Shown: piece by piece, positions 8,840 through 16,360 of the stretch | How the letters are laid out: the number at the start of each line of letters is the position of its first letter | How positions within the stretch are numbered: position 1 is the first letter of the stretch | Assembly: GCF_025460765.1 (NCBI RefSeq) | Contig: NZ_JAMWEG010000027.1 | Span: 1 to 60,386 of the forward strand | Reading direction: 5' to 3' | Source: Micromonospora sp. MA102 | Lineage (GTDB): Bacteria > Actinomycetota > Actinomycetes > Mycobacteriales > Micromonosporaceae | Length of the DNA stretch: 60,386 nt | Made by a program: the position numbers and the translations under genes | The notes under the pieces: generated by a model | What the model was told of the DNA's origin: nothing | The model's input: only the letters and a program-made list of their open reading frames with translations | The model's database searches: none

Positions 8840-9847
8840 ATGATGAGCAGCGACGACTTCACCCCCGAGCCACCGCGGCTCGACCGCCCCTCCGGGGGCG
8901 GCCCCGAGGAGATCCCGGACTGGGTACGTCAACTGGAGCGGGAGATCCGGCTCGGACCGGCCGCCCGGCTGCGCATCTGGTTCGGCCGGCACGCCCGCGG
9001 CCTGCGCCTCGGTGTCGGCGCCGTGCTGGTGCTCGCGCTGCTGGCGTACCTCGGCGCGGCCGGCTACCGCTATGTCCAGCGCCCGGCCGACCCGCCCCGC
9101 GCGTACCCGACGGTGAGCCCGCCCGCCGGCATCCAGGCGACCACCGCGGCGTCACCGCCCCCGGCCGCCGGCCCCTTCGACGGCACCCCCGCGAGCACCT
9201 TCCCGGAGGGCGCGGCCGGGATCACGCTGCCCGCGGCGAAGGCGACCGGCGGCTTCACCGCCAAGCAGGTGTCCGCCGCGCTCACGAAGATCCGGACCGC
9301 CCTGGTGACCGCCCGGCTCGACCGCACCTTCATGACCGCGAAGGACCGGGAGCGGCTGGTGCGCCAGTTCGCCCCGGCCGACCGCCAGCACGTCCGCGAC
9401 GAACTCAGCGACGCGGAATTCGTCAGCCTGGCCACTCGGCTCGCGCCCGGTGCCCGGCTGCTGCCCGACCAGCCCCGGGTGAAGGGCCGGGTCACCTACC
9501 GGGCGACCCGGGACGACCAGGGGATCCGGGTGCTCCGGGTCACCACCAACTTCGTCTGGGCGTACGCCTTTCAAGGTCCGCGAGTCGTGCCCGGCGACGA
9601 GGTGGTGGTCGTGCACGACACCCTGGTGTGGGAGATGCCCCACCCGGACGACGTCCGGTCCCGGGACAACGGTCTCTGGGTCACGGACATCCGCTCGTAT
9701 GTCGCGAACGTCGACTGCGCCGCCATCCACAAGGGGCTTCTCGACGTGGGCAAGGGTGGCGACGGGAAGCCGGTCGCCTCCCCCACGCCGGACGCCGACT
9801 CCCTGTACGACCCCGACCGCTCGCTGGACATCCCGGACACCTGCTGA
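8840..9847 (+). CDS. Tandem membrane-protein family, copy 1 (unknown function)
   Basis: A 335-residue protein of a family I do not recognise. It has a Pro-rich cytoplasmic N-terminus with an IPDWV motif (about residues 25-29), one membrane helix (about 57-78), a Pro-rich linker, and an extracytoplasmic domain of about 225 residues. Landmarks shared with the other copies are FDGTPA, QVxxAL, RLDRxF, FAP, ATRLAPGAR, QPRVKGRxxYRAT, NFVWAYAF, VHDTxVW and NxDCAA, and it ends in PDTC. The exported part has exactly two Cys, one of them the last residue. Double ATG at the start; weak ribosome-binding site. It is divergent from truB and first of five plus-strand genes. Confidence 0.85.
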   Translation: MMSSDDFTPEPPRLDRPSGGGPEEIPDWVRQLEREIRLGPAARLRIWFGRHARGLRLGVGAVLVLALLAYLGAAGYRYVQRPADPPRAYPTVSPPAGIQATTAASPPPAAGPFDGTPASTFPEGAAGITLPAAKATGGFTAKQVSAALTKIRTALVTARLDRTFMTAKDRERLVRQFAPADRQHVRDELSDAEFVSLATRLAPGARLLPDQPRVKGRVTYRATRDDQGIRVLRVTTNFVWAYAFQGPRVVPGDEVVVVHDTLVWEMPHPDDVRSRDNGLWVTDIRSYVANVDCAAIHKGLLDVGKGGDGKPVASPTPDADSLYDPDRSLDIPDTC

Positions 9848-9907
9848 CCCGGCACGTCCGGCTGCGCCCCGCCCATCCCCCACCTCCACGAACCGCTGGG
9901 AACCGCG

Positions 9908-10906
9908 ATGACCTACCCCCCGACCCCCGAGCCCCGCCGCCCCGACCAGCCGTACCCGCCCGCCGACGGGCTGGGGACCGTCCCGGACTGGCTCCGCCAG
10001 CCGGACGTGGCGGTCGAGCCGGCCCGCTCGGACCGGTGGCGCATCTGGCTGAGCCACCACTCGGGCAAGGTGATCGGCGGCGTGGCGGCGCTGCTGGTGC
10101 TCGCCTTCTTCGGGCTGGTCGCCACGGGCGGCTACCTGGGCGTCAAGCGCTGGGCGACGACGCCGACGGCGTACCCGACGATCAGCCAGCCGGTCGGCGA
10201 GCAGGCCGTCTCGTCGGCGTCACCACCCCCGGCGGCCGGCGCCTTCGACGGCACGCCGGCCGCCGACTTCCCCGAGGGGGCGGCCGGGATCGCCCTGCCC
10301 GCCGCGAAGCGGACCGGGCCGTTCACGGAGAAGCAGGTGGCCGGCGCGCTGACCAAGGTCCGCAAGGCACTGGTTACCAGCCGGCTGGACCGGACGTTCA
10401 TCACCTCCAAGGATCCGGACCGGCTGCTGCGGCAGTTCGCCCCCGACGCGCGGGCCGACCTGCGAGAGGACTTCGCCTCCGACGCCTTCGCCACCTACGC
10501 CACCCGGCTGGCGCCCGGCGCGCGGATCACCACGGACCAGCCGCGGGTGAAGGGGCGGATCAGCTACCGGGCCACGAAGGACGCCCAGGGCATCCGCATC
10601 CTGGAGATCACCAGCAACTTCGTCTGGGCGTACGCCTTCCGGACCAGCGGCGGGCTGCCCGGCGACGGGGTGGTCGTGGTGCACGACACCGTGGTCTGGA
10701 GCGTGCCGCACCCCGGCGACGTGCGGAGCGGCTCCAACGGGCTCTGGATCGAGAAGGCCGACTCGTACGGCTCCAACATCGACTGCGCCGCGTTCGACAA
10801 GGGACTGCTCGACGTGGGCAGCCCCACCTACGGCGGCCCGGAGGACCCGGACCCGGACGCCGTCTTCGACCCGGACCGCACCCTCGACGTCCCGGACACC
10901 TGCTGA
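9908..10906 (+). CDS. Tandem membrane-protein family, copy 2 (unknown function)
   Basis: A 332-residue protein, very similar to copies 1 and 4 through the exported domain. The cytoplasmic motif is VPDWL (about residue 25), followed by one membrane helix (about 57-78) and a Pro/Ser linker. The exported domain carries FDGTPA, LPAAKRTGPFTEKQV, RQFAPDAR, ATRLAPGAR, NFVWAYAF and VHDTVVWS, and ends VPDTC. The two Cys (NIDCAAF and the C-terminal residue) match the other copies. There are 60 bp between the copy 1 stop and this ATG. Lack of catalytic-looking motifs suggests a binding or structural role, but this is not shown. Confidence 0.85.
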   Translation: MTYPPTPEPRRPDQPYPPADGLGTVPDWLRQPDVAVEPARSDRWRIWLSHHSGKVIGGVAALLVLAFFGLVATGGYLGVKRWATTPTAYPTISQPVGEQAVSSASPPPAAGAFDGTPAADFPEGAAGIALPAAKRTGPFTEKQVAGALTKVRKALVTSRLDRTFITSKDPDRLLRQFAPDARADLREDFASDAFATYATRLAPGARITTDQPRVKGRISYRATKDAQGIRILEITSNFVWAYAFRTSGGLPGDGVVVVHDTVVWSVPHPGDVRSGSNGLWIEKADSYGSNIDCAAFDKGLLDVGSPTYGGPEDPDPDAVFDPDRTLDVPDTC

Positions 10907-10994
10907 GTCGACCCCCGGGCACGGGGTCGCGGCGTCGACCCCGTGCCGGCAGACTGCCGCCACCCTCGTCACCCCCACCGCCAAGGAGCCCCGG

Positions 10995-11294
10995 ATGAGC
11001 ACCACCCCGCCGTCGCACGAGCACCGTCCACGGGTCGACCTGCCCGAGTGGATGCGGAACCCGGAGCCACCGCGACGCACCGTTGGCCGCCGCCTCTCGG
11101 ACTTCGTCGACGGCGTGCCGCCGCTGGCCGCGGCACGCCGCCGGCTCTGGGCGTGGCGGGACCGCACCCGGTTCAGCGAGCGCCACCCCGCACTGTCCGC
11201 GATCGTGTCCTTCGTGGTGGTGGCCGTGGTGGCCACCGCGCTGGTGGTCGGCACGCTCTACCTGTTCAACAAGATCACGAACCACGAGATCTGA
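10995..11294 (+). CDS. Mini-paralogue: cytoplasmic motif plus membrane helix only
   Basis: A 99-residue protein lying between copies 2 and 3. It keeps the LPEWM motif (residues 16-20) and a C-terminal membrane helix (about 69-91), then stops seven residues later, so the whole exported domain is missing. It has the clearest ribosome-binding site in the cassette (AAGGAG, seven bases before ATG) and an intact frame, so it looks like a maintained short protein and not debris. A regulatory or assembly partner for the full-length copies is an inference from layout. Confidence 0.75.
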   Translation: MSTTPPSHEHRPRVDLPEWMRNPEPPRRTVGRRLSDFVDGVPPLAAARRRLWAWRDRTRFSERHPALSAIVSFVVVAVVATALVVGTLYLFNKITNHEI

Positions 11295-11353
11295 CGCGGC
11301 CGGTCCCGGTGCGACGTTCAGCCGCCACCTCTCCGTACGCCTCGGGATGCCCG

Positions 11354-12295
11354 ATGACCACCGAAGACGAGACCACCCCACCGGCGGATCCGGACCGGTA
11401 CGAGGTCGCCACCCGCGGTGAGGCCATCCAGCTGCCCAGCTGGATGACCGGCGAGGACGCGGCGACGCCGCTCACCCGCGGGGAGCGCATCCGGCTCGTG
11501 TGGTCCCGGGAGCGCGGCAAGCGCCACGTCGCCTACGTCGCGTTGCTCGCGCTGGCACTCCTCGGCGCCACGGCCGCACTCGGTCACGTCGCGGTCGACC
11601 GGATCCGGGCCGGCACCGCCCAGCCGACGGCCTCTCCCACGCCGTCTCCGGTGCCGCTGACCCGGGTCGGCGAGCCGCGGGATCTCTTCGCCGGGAGCGC
11701 CGCGGCGGACTTCGCTGTCGGCGAGGAAGCGATCATGCTGCCCCGGGCCGCCGCCACTGGACCGTTCACCGCCGCGGAGGTGGCCGCGGCCCTGACCCAG
11801 GTCCGCAAGGCCGTGACGGCGGCCCGCCTCGATCTGGCCATGCTCGTCGGCGACCCGGAGCCGTTCCTGGCCCTCCTCGCGCCGGACGCCGGTAGGGAGC
11901 TGGCGCGCGACTTCGACGGCGACGCCTTCCTGAACTACGCCACCCGGATCGGCTCCCGTGGCGAGGCCGAGGAGGTCAGGGCCCGGGGGACGATCCGCTA
12001 CCGGGCCACCAGAAACGAGAACGGCGTCCCGGTGCTGGAGATCACCACCGCATACGTCTGGGTGTACGCGTTCGACGTGCCGCGCACCACGCCCGGCCAG
12101 GCTGGTCTGGCGGCGATCCGCGACGAGGTCGTCTGGCACGTCCCCCGGTCGGACGGGCTGCCCGCCGCGCAGCGCGGGCTCTGGCTGGTGTCGGCGCAGG
12201 CGAGCACCAGCAACGTCGAGTGCTCCCGCCTCGCGGAGGGCTTCCTCACGGTCTACCCGTGGATGGGCGGGCCGGGCTCGTTCAAGCCCTGCTGA
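11354..12295 (+). CDS. Tandem membrane-protein family, copy 3 (divergent)
   Basis: A 313-residue protein, the most diverged full-length copy. It has LPSWM in the cytoplasmic part (about residue 28), a membrane helix (about 59-80), and a shorter exported domain. FAGSAA, TGPFTAAEV, LAPDAG, NYATR, YRATRNENG, YVWVYAF, EVVWHVP and NVEC align with the other copies, but RLDRxF and APGAR are altered and the acidic PDPDA tail is absent; it ends FKPC. Both Cys positions are kept despite the divergence. The ATG at 11354 is chosen over an upstream open frame because homology begins there. Confidence 0.82.
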   Translation: MTTEDETTPPADPDRYEVATRGEAIQLPSWMTGEDAATPLTRGERIRLVWSRERGKRHVAYVALLALALLGATAALGHVAVDRIRAGTAQPTASPTPSPVPLTRVGEPRDLFAGSAAADFAVGEEAIMLPRAAATGPFTAAEVAAALTQVRKAVTAARLDLAMLVGDPEPFLALLAPDAGRELARDFDGDAFLNYATRIGSRGEAEEVRARGTIRYRATRNENGVPVLEITTAYVWVYAFDVPRTTPGQAGLAAIRDEVVWHVPRSDGLPAAQRGLWLVSAQASTSNVECSRLAEGFLTVYPWMGGPGSFKPC

Positions 12296-12373
12296 GGGAG
12301 CCGAGGGCTACCGCGTCGGCCGACAAGGTGGGACACTCGGTGACATCTCGCCCACTCTTGACCGGGGGCCGCG

Positions 12374-13390
12374 ATGACCGAGGATCGGCCGGACTCCGCA
12401 CCACCGCGCCACCCCGCCTCCGGGCCCGGCCACCGGCCCGGCCCGCCGGCGGCGCCGGAGTGGCAGCGCTGGTCGTCACCCGGCGCGGGTGATCCGGGCC
12501 GCGGTGGCGGGCTGCGGGGCTGGCGCAGCCGGCACCCCGGCTGGCTGCTGACCGGCGCGACGGCGCTGCTGACGCTCGCCTTCGTCGGCGTGGTCGGCGG
12601 GGCCATCCTGGTGTCGATGCCGTCCGCGGGTGGGCGGCCGGTGGTGTACCCGACGTTCGGCCCGCCGGCCGCCACGTCCGCCGCACCGGCCGCCACGTCC
12701 GCCGCACCAGCCCGGCCGTCCGGGCCCTTCGACGGCACCCCGGCCGCCGGGTTCGCGCAGGGACAGGCCGGGATCGTCCTGCCGCCGGCGAAGCGGACCG
12801 GCCCGTTCACCGAGAAGCAGGTGGCGGCCGCGCTGGCGAAGGTCCGGACCGTCCTGGTGACGGCGCGGCTGGACCGCCGGTTCATGACCACGGACGACCC
12901 GGACCCGCTGATCCGGCAGTTCGCCCCCGACGCGCGCGCCGGCCTGCGCACGAGCTTCGCGTCCGACACCTTCGCCGCGTACGCCACCCGGCTGGCGCCC
13001 GGCGCCCGGCTCACCGCCGAGCAGCCCAGGGTGAAGGGCCGGATCAGCTACCGGGCCACCACGGACGCCGACGGCGTCCGGATCCTGGCGGTGACCACCA
13101 ACTTCGTCTGGGCGTACGCCTTCCAGACCAGCGGCACGTCGCCGGGCGGCGGGCTGGTCGCCGTGCACGACACCGTGGTCTGGAGCATGCCGCATCCCGA
13201 CGACGTCAAGCGCGGCTCGGAGGGGCTGTGGGTCGAGGACGCGAACTCGTACACCGCCAACGTCGACTGCGCGGCCTTCGACAAGGGACTGCTCGGCCCG
13301 GGCACGCGCGGCTTCGGCGGACCGGACGGCCCGGACCCGGACGCGGTCTTCGACCCCGCCGCGACACTGGACCTCCCGGACACCTGCTGA
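12374..13390 (+). CDS. Tandem membrane-protein family, copy 4 (unknown function)
   Basis: A 338-residue protein closest to copy 2. The N-terminus is longer and Pro/Gly-rich with APEWQRW in place of the P-D-W form. It has one membrane helix (about 57-79), a linker with repeated ATSAAPA, then the exported domain with FDGTPA, PAKRTGPFTEKQV, RQFAPDAR, VKGRISYRAT, NFVWAYAF, DTVVWSMPHPDDV and NVDCAAF, ending LPDTC. Exactly two exported Cys, as in the others. It converges on the MATE gene, with 60 bp between the stops. Confidence 0.85.
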   Translation: MTEDRPDSAPPRHPASGPGHRPGPPAAPEWQRWSSPGAGDPGRGGGLRGWRSRHPGWLLTGATALLTLAFVGVVGGAILVSMPSAGGRPVVYPTFGPPAATSAAPAATSAAPARPSGPFDGTPAAGFAQGQAGIVLPPAKRTGPFTEKQVAAALAKVRTVLVTARLDRRFMTTDDPDPLIRQFAPDARAGLRTSFASDTFAAYATRLAPGARLTAEQPRVKGRISYRATTDADGVRILAVTTNFVWAYAFQTSGTSPGGGLVAVHDTVVWSMPHPDDVKRGSEGLWVEDANSYTANVDCAAFDKGLLGPGTRGFGGPDGPDPDAVFDPAATLDLPDTC

Positions 13391-13450
13391 GCCGGTCGCC
13401 CCGGGGCCGCCTTGGCAGGGCCGCGATGACCCGGAGGCGGGCGGTGGCGG

Positions 13451-14776
13451 TCAGCGGACCGCGCCGACCACCGCCCAGCCGCCGGAACGCAGCCGCAGCA
13501 GCAGGGCGACCAGCCGGAGCACCACGAACAGGGTCAGCCCCGCCCAGATGCCGCCCAGCCCGAGGTCGAGCCCGTAGGCCAGCCAGATGGCCGGCAGGAA
13601 GCCGCCCAACGCCGCCACGATGGTCAGGTTGCGCAGGTAGCGCACGTCCCCCGCGCCGATCAGCACGCCGTCCAGCGCGAACACCACGCCGCCGATCGGC
13701 TGGAGCGCCACGAACCAGGGCCAGGCGACCATGGCCTGCTCGCGTACCTGCGGATCGGAGCTGAACCACGACGGCACCAGGCCGGCGCCCGCGGCGATGA
13801 GCACCGCGAACGCCACGCCGCAGAGCCCGCCGAGCAGGGCGATCCGCCGGGCGAGGGCGCGGGCCGCCACGGCGTCGCCGGAGCCGAGCGCCGCGCCGAT
13901 CAGGGACTGCGCGGCGATCGCCAGGGCGTCCAGCACCAGGGCGGTGAAGAACCAGAGCTGCACGGCGATCTGGTGCGCGCCGACCGCGGCGGCCCCGAAC
14001 CGTGCGGCCACGGCGGTCGCGGACAGGAAGCTGGCCTGGAAGGCGACGCCCCGGATGAGCAGGTCCCGGCTGAGCGCCAGCTGCTGGCCGATCAGCCGGG
14101 GCCGGGGGTGCAGCGGGACCCGCTCGCGGACCAGGGCCGCCGCGAAGAGGCCGCCGGAGATGGTCTGCGCCACCGCGTTCGCCACGGCCGAACCGGCCAG
14201 GCCGAGCCCGGCCGGGTAGACCAGCAGCGGGCAGAGCAGCGCGGAGAGCAGGTTCGGGCCGAGCACGAAGAGCAGCGGCCGGCGGGTGTCCTGGATGCCG
14301 CGCAGCCAACCGTTGCCGGCCGCCGCCAGCAGCAGGCCGGGGGCGCCGAGCGCCGCGATCCGCAGCCAGGTCGCGGCGGCGTCGGCCACGTCGCCGGGGC
14401 CACCGGCGAGGGTACGCGCCAACCACCCGCCGCCGACCTGCATGGCGAGCGCCACCAGCACCCCGACGCCCAGGGCGAGCCAGGACGCCTGCACGCCCTC
14501 GGCCACCGCTGCGGCCCGGTCCCCCGCGCCGAACCGCCGGGCTGAGCGCCCCGTGGTGCCGTACGCCACGACGGTGCCCAGCCAGGCGGTCAGCGTCAGC
14601 ACGGTGCCGCCGATGGCGAGCGCGGCGAGCGGAACGCGGCCCAGGTGCCCGACCACGGCCGTGTCGACCAGCACGTAGAGCGGCTCGGCCGCGAGCACCA
14701 CGAGGGCCGGCAGGGCGAGCGCGGCGATCCGCCGGGCCGTGGCGGACGGGACGGCGGGCACGACTGTCTGACTCAT
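13451..14776 (-). CDS. MATE-family efflux transporter (DinF-like)
   Basis: A 441-residue protein with about twelve predicted membrane helices in two similar halves, the MATE layout. The N-terminal LPALVVLAAEPLYVLVDTAVVGHLG and the second-half LALDGVLIGAGDVRYL resemble the DinF branch. MATE pumps export cationic drugs or metabolites using H+ or Na+ gradients; the substrate here is unknown. The ATG at 14776 is chosen because it leads straight into the first helix. A MATE gene near truB is common in actinobacteria, so this gene belongs to the host layout and the paralogue cassette is the insertion. Confidence 0.93.
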   Translation of the reverse strand: MSQTVVPAVPSATARRIAALALPALVVLAAEPLYVLVDTAVVGHLGRVPLAALAIGGTVLTLTAWLGTVVAYGTTGRSARRFGAGDRAAAVAEGVQASWLALGVGVLVALAMQVGGGWLARTLAGGPGDVADAAATWLRIAALGAPGLLLAAAGNGWLRGIQDTRRPLLFVLGPNLLSALLCPLLVYPAGLGLAGSAVANAVAQTISGGLFAAALVRERVPLHPRPRLIGQQLALSRDLLIRGVAFQASFLSATAVAARFGAAAVGAHQIAVQLWFFTALVLDALAIAAQSLIGAALGSGDAVAARALARRIALLGGLCGVAFAVLIAAGAGLVPSWFSSDPQVREQAMVAWPWFVALQPIGGVVFALDGVLIGAGDVRYLRNLTIVAALGGFLPAIWLAYGLDLGLGGIWAGLTLFVVLRLVALLLRLRSGGWAVVGAVR

Positions 14777-14851
14777 CGCCGCCGATCCTGGCACGCGCCC
14801 CGTAAGGCCCGCAACCCTACCCACTGCTTACCGGCTGGCGTCCCTCCCGCC

Positions 14852-14906
14852 GATCATGAAGTTAGCGGCGGTGTGGATCTCCGAAACTGCCGCCAACCTC
14901 ATGATC
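14852..14906. repeat. Palindromic intergenic repeat, copy 2
   Basis: Arms of 18 nt (14852-14869 and 14889-14906) match as an inverted repeat at 16 of 18 positions, with GATCATGA at one end and TCATGATC at the other, around a 19-nt loop. The right arm is identical to the copy at 25-42 and the loop length is the same. It lies between the MATE promoter side and a decayed kinase gene. It could be a mobile miniature element, a terminator or a protein-binding site. Confidence 0.8.
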
Positions 14907-14929
14907 AACCCGGTGGGGTGGGGGTGGGG

Positions 14930-15138
14930 TAGGCGGAGATCGAGGGTGCCGGCGTGGTTGCCGTCCGTCCGGCCGGGCCGGCGGTGAGCGCGGCGACGTC
15001 GGACGGGCGGTCGGCCTGCCCGGCGGGCATCCAGCCGGGCCGCCGGTGGTGCCGGTCGAGGTGGATCAGCGGCAGGTCGAGCCGGCGGGCGAGCGTGCAC
15101 TTGCCGGCGCCCGCGCTGCCGACGATGAGGATCCGGCG
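14930..15138 (-). pseudogene. Decayed P-loop (topology-modulation-type) kinase fragment
   Basis: Reading leftward, RRILIVGSAGAGKCTLARRL is a Walker A region in which the usual Ser/Thr after Lys is Cys. It is followed by LPLIHLDRHHRRPGW, characteristic of adenylate-kinase-like topology-modulation proteins, but several residues between ARRL and LPL are missing. After VAALTAGPA the homology jumps frame and resumes as DGNHAGTLDLRLP, then ends before the palindromic repeat. No good start codon precedes it. A frameshift, internal deletion, damaged Walker A and loss of the C-terminal half all support a dead remnant. Confidence 0.75.
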
Positions 15139-15229
15139 CTTTGGGCGACGGCGGCGCCGTACGGGGGGGCAGGGACGACCGGAGCGGCGGTGACGTCGTG
15201 GATACGGCGTCACCGCCGGGCGGCCACCG

Positions 15230-15328
15230 TCACTGACGGGTGTCCATCGAGGTCTGCAGTGCGCGGCGCATCTGCTCGCGCGCCTCGTCGGTCGTGTTCT
15301 CGGTCTGCGGCTTGCGCTTGGTCGCCAT
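15230..15328 (-). CDS. Small basic protein, 32 residues, unknown
   Basis: The protein begins MATKRKPQTENTTDEAR and ends DTRQ: a Lys/Arg-rich start then a short amphipathic helix-like stretch with EQMRRALQ. A purine-rich AAGGGAA lies 5-11 bases before the ATG, a good ribosome-binding site, and codon third positions are mostly G/C. No cysteine or membrane helix. It stands alone between the kinase remnant and a 328-bp non-coding stretch. Function unknown. Confidence 0.6.
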   Translation of the reverse strand: MATKRKPQTENTTDEAREQMRRALQTSMDTRQ

Positions 15329-15656
15329 GGGAGTTCCCTTCCCGGGTGCGGACCACCGAGCCCGGCGGCCCTCATGGGCGCCGACGGTCCCACCCGGCGC
15401 GACCCCCGCCGCGCCGCGACGTGGAGTCGTCGGCCTGCTGAGCGCCGGCGGTGCGGTCCGGGATCACCGGAACGGCTCGCTGGCAGCGTGTGCCCGGGTC
15501 GGTCTGACCCTGGAGGGAGGCGGCACCGGGTGTGGCACCACCGCCCCGTGACCTGCGCCGAAGCACCGGCCCTCACCCAAATTAACGTTCACTTTCCACA
15601 TGTTGCCCACTGTTCCCGCAATGCGGACAGCAGAGAATGCCGGCCGGCGGCGCGCG
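15329..15656. other. Non-coding stretch with an AT-richer patch
   Basis: This 328-bp gap holds no ORF with believable codon use. Around 15578-15630 the base composition drops in GC (AAATTAACGTT and nearby), the most likely place for the promoter of the small minus-strand gene at 15230-15328. No hairpin terminator or known motif was found. Confidence 0.4.
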
Positions 15657-15869
15657 TCAGCGGGCCAGAAAGTGCCAGCCCAGCCACCACCAGAACCCGA
15701 ACAGGCCGATCCGACCGACCGGCACCGGCCCGACCTCGTAGCGCATCACGAAGGCGCAGACGTCGGCCAGGGACGGGATGCGCGAGCCCTCCCGCCGGGC
15801 GGCCCACTCGACGGCCGCGAAGAGCAGCAGCGCGGCCAGGAAACCGCCGATCGCCACGGTGCGCATCAT
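15657..15869 (-). CDS. DUF6186-like small membrane protein
   Basis: A 70-residue protein with two predicted membrane helices (about 5-20 and 52-66). The intervening segment RREGSRIPSLADVCAFVM and the C-terminal GFWWWLGWHF are typical of short actinobacterial DUF6186-type proteins. Tandem ATG codons overlap the stop of the upstream membrane gene, so the two are translationally coupled. Function unknown. Confidence 0.65.
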   Translation of the reverse strand: MMRTVAIGGFLAALLLFAAVEWAARREGSRIPSLADVCAFVMRYEVGPVPVGRIGLFGFWWWLGWHFLAR

Positions 15870-16276
15870 CGGCGGACCAGCCCCCAGAACGCGGTCAGCC
15901 AGGCGAACCAGGCCGCCGAGCGGACCAGATGGTCCTCCAGCATCGGGTCGGCCAGCCGGGAGAACGTGGGGAACTCGTCCCCCACCGACAGCACGAAGGT
16001 CGCGCCCTCCAGGACGCCGAAGACGGTGACCGGCAGCAGCCACCAGAGCGCGCCGGCCGGCAGCCGCCGCGGCGCCGGCCGCCGGGGCGGCACCCGGTTG
16101 CTCAGGCCGACCCAGATCAACGCCCCACCGGTGCCCAGGGTGTAGAGGTTGGCCGCGGCGGAGAAGGACGGCAACTGCCCGCCGACCAGGGAGAGGCAGA
16201 CCAGCACCGGCACGGAGACGACCGGGCGGTCCCAGGCCCGGGGCGCCTCGACGGTGAGCTCACGGGGGTGATCCAT
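15866..16276 (-). CDS. Small multi-pass membrane protein, unknown
   Basis: A 136-residue protein with about four predicted membrane helices (around 20-36, 42-60, 74-98 and 118-134) and a short charged loop FSRLADPMLEDH before the last. The ATG at 16276 is preferred to the adjacent GTG at 16279. It overlaps the downstream DUF6186-like gene and follows the DHH phosphoesterase by 84 bp. No catalytic motif was seen. Confidence 0.65.
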   Translation of the reverse strand: MDHPRELTVEAPRAWDRPVVSVPVLVCLSLVGGQLPSFSAAANLYTLGTGGALIWVGLSNRVPPRRPAPRRLPAGALWWLLPVTVFGVLEGATFVLSVGDEFPTFSRLADPMLEDHLVRSAAWFAWLTAFWGLVRR

Positions 16277-16360
16277 CACCCGATTGTCCCCAGCGTCACG
16301 GAACGCGGAAAGACCGGCACGCGTGGGAGTCGTCTCCCGGTGCCCGCCGCCCGGGGTGGG

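Noticed and set aside
16262..16281. Short inverted repeat GGGTGAT-CC-ATCACCC
   Set aside because: It overlaps the start codon of a coding region and is only 7 bp; likely chance.
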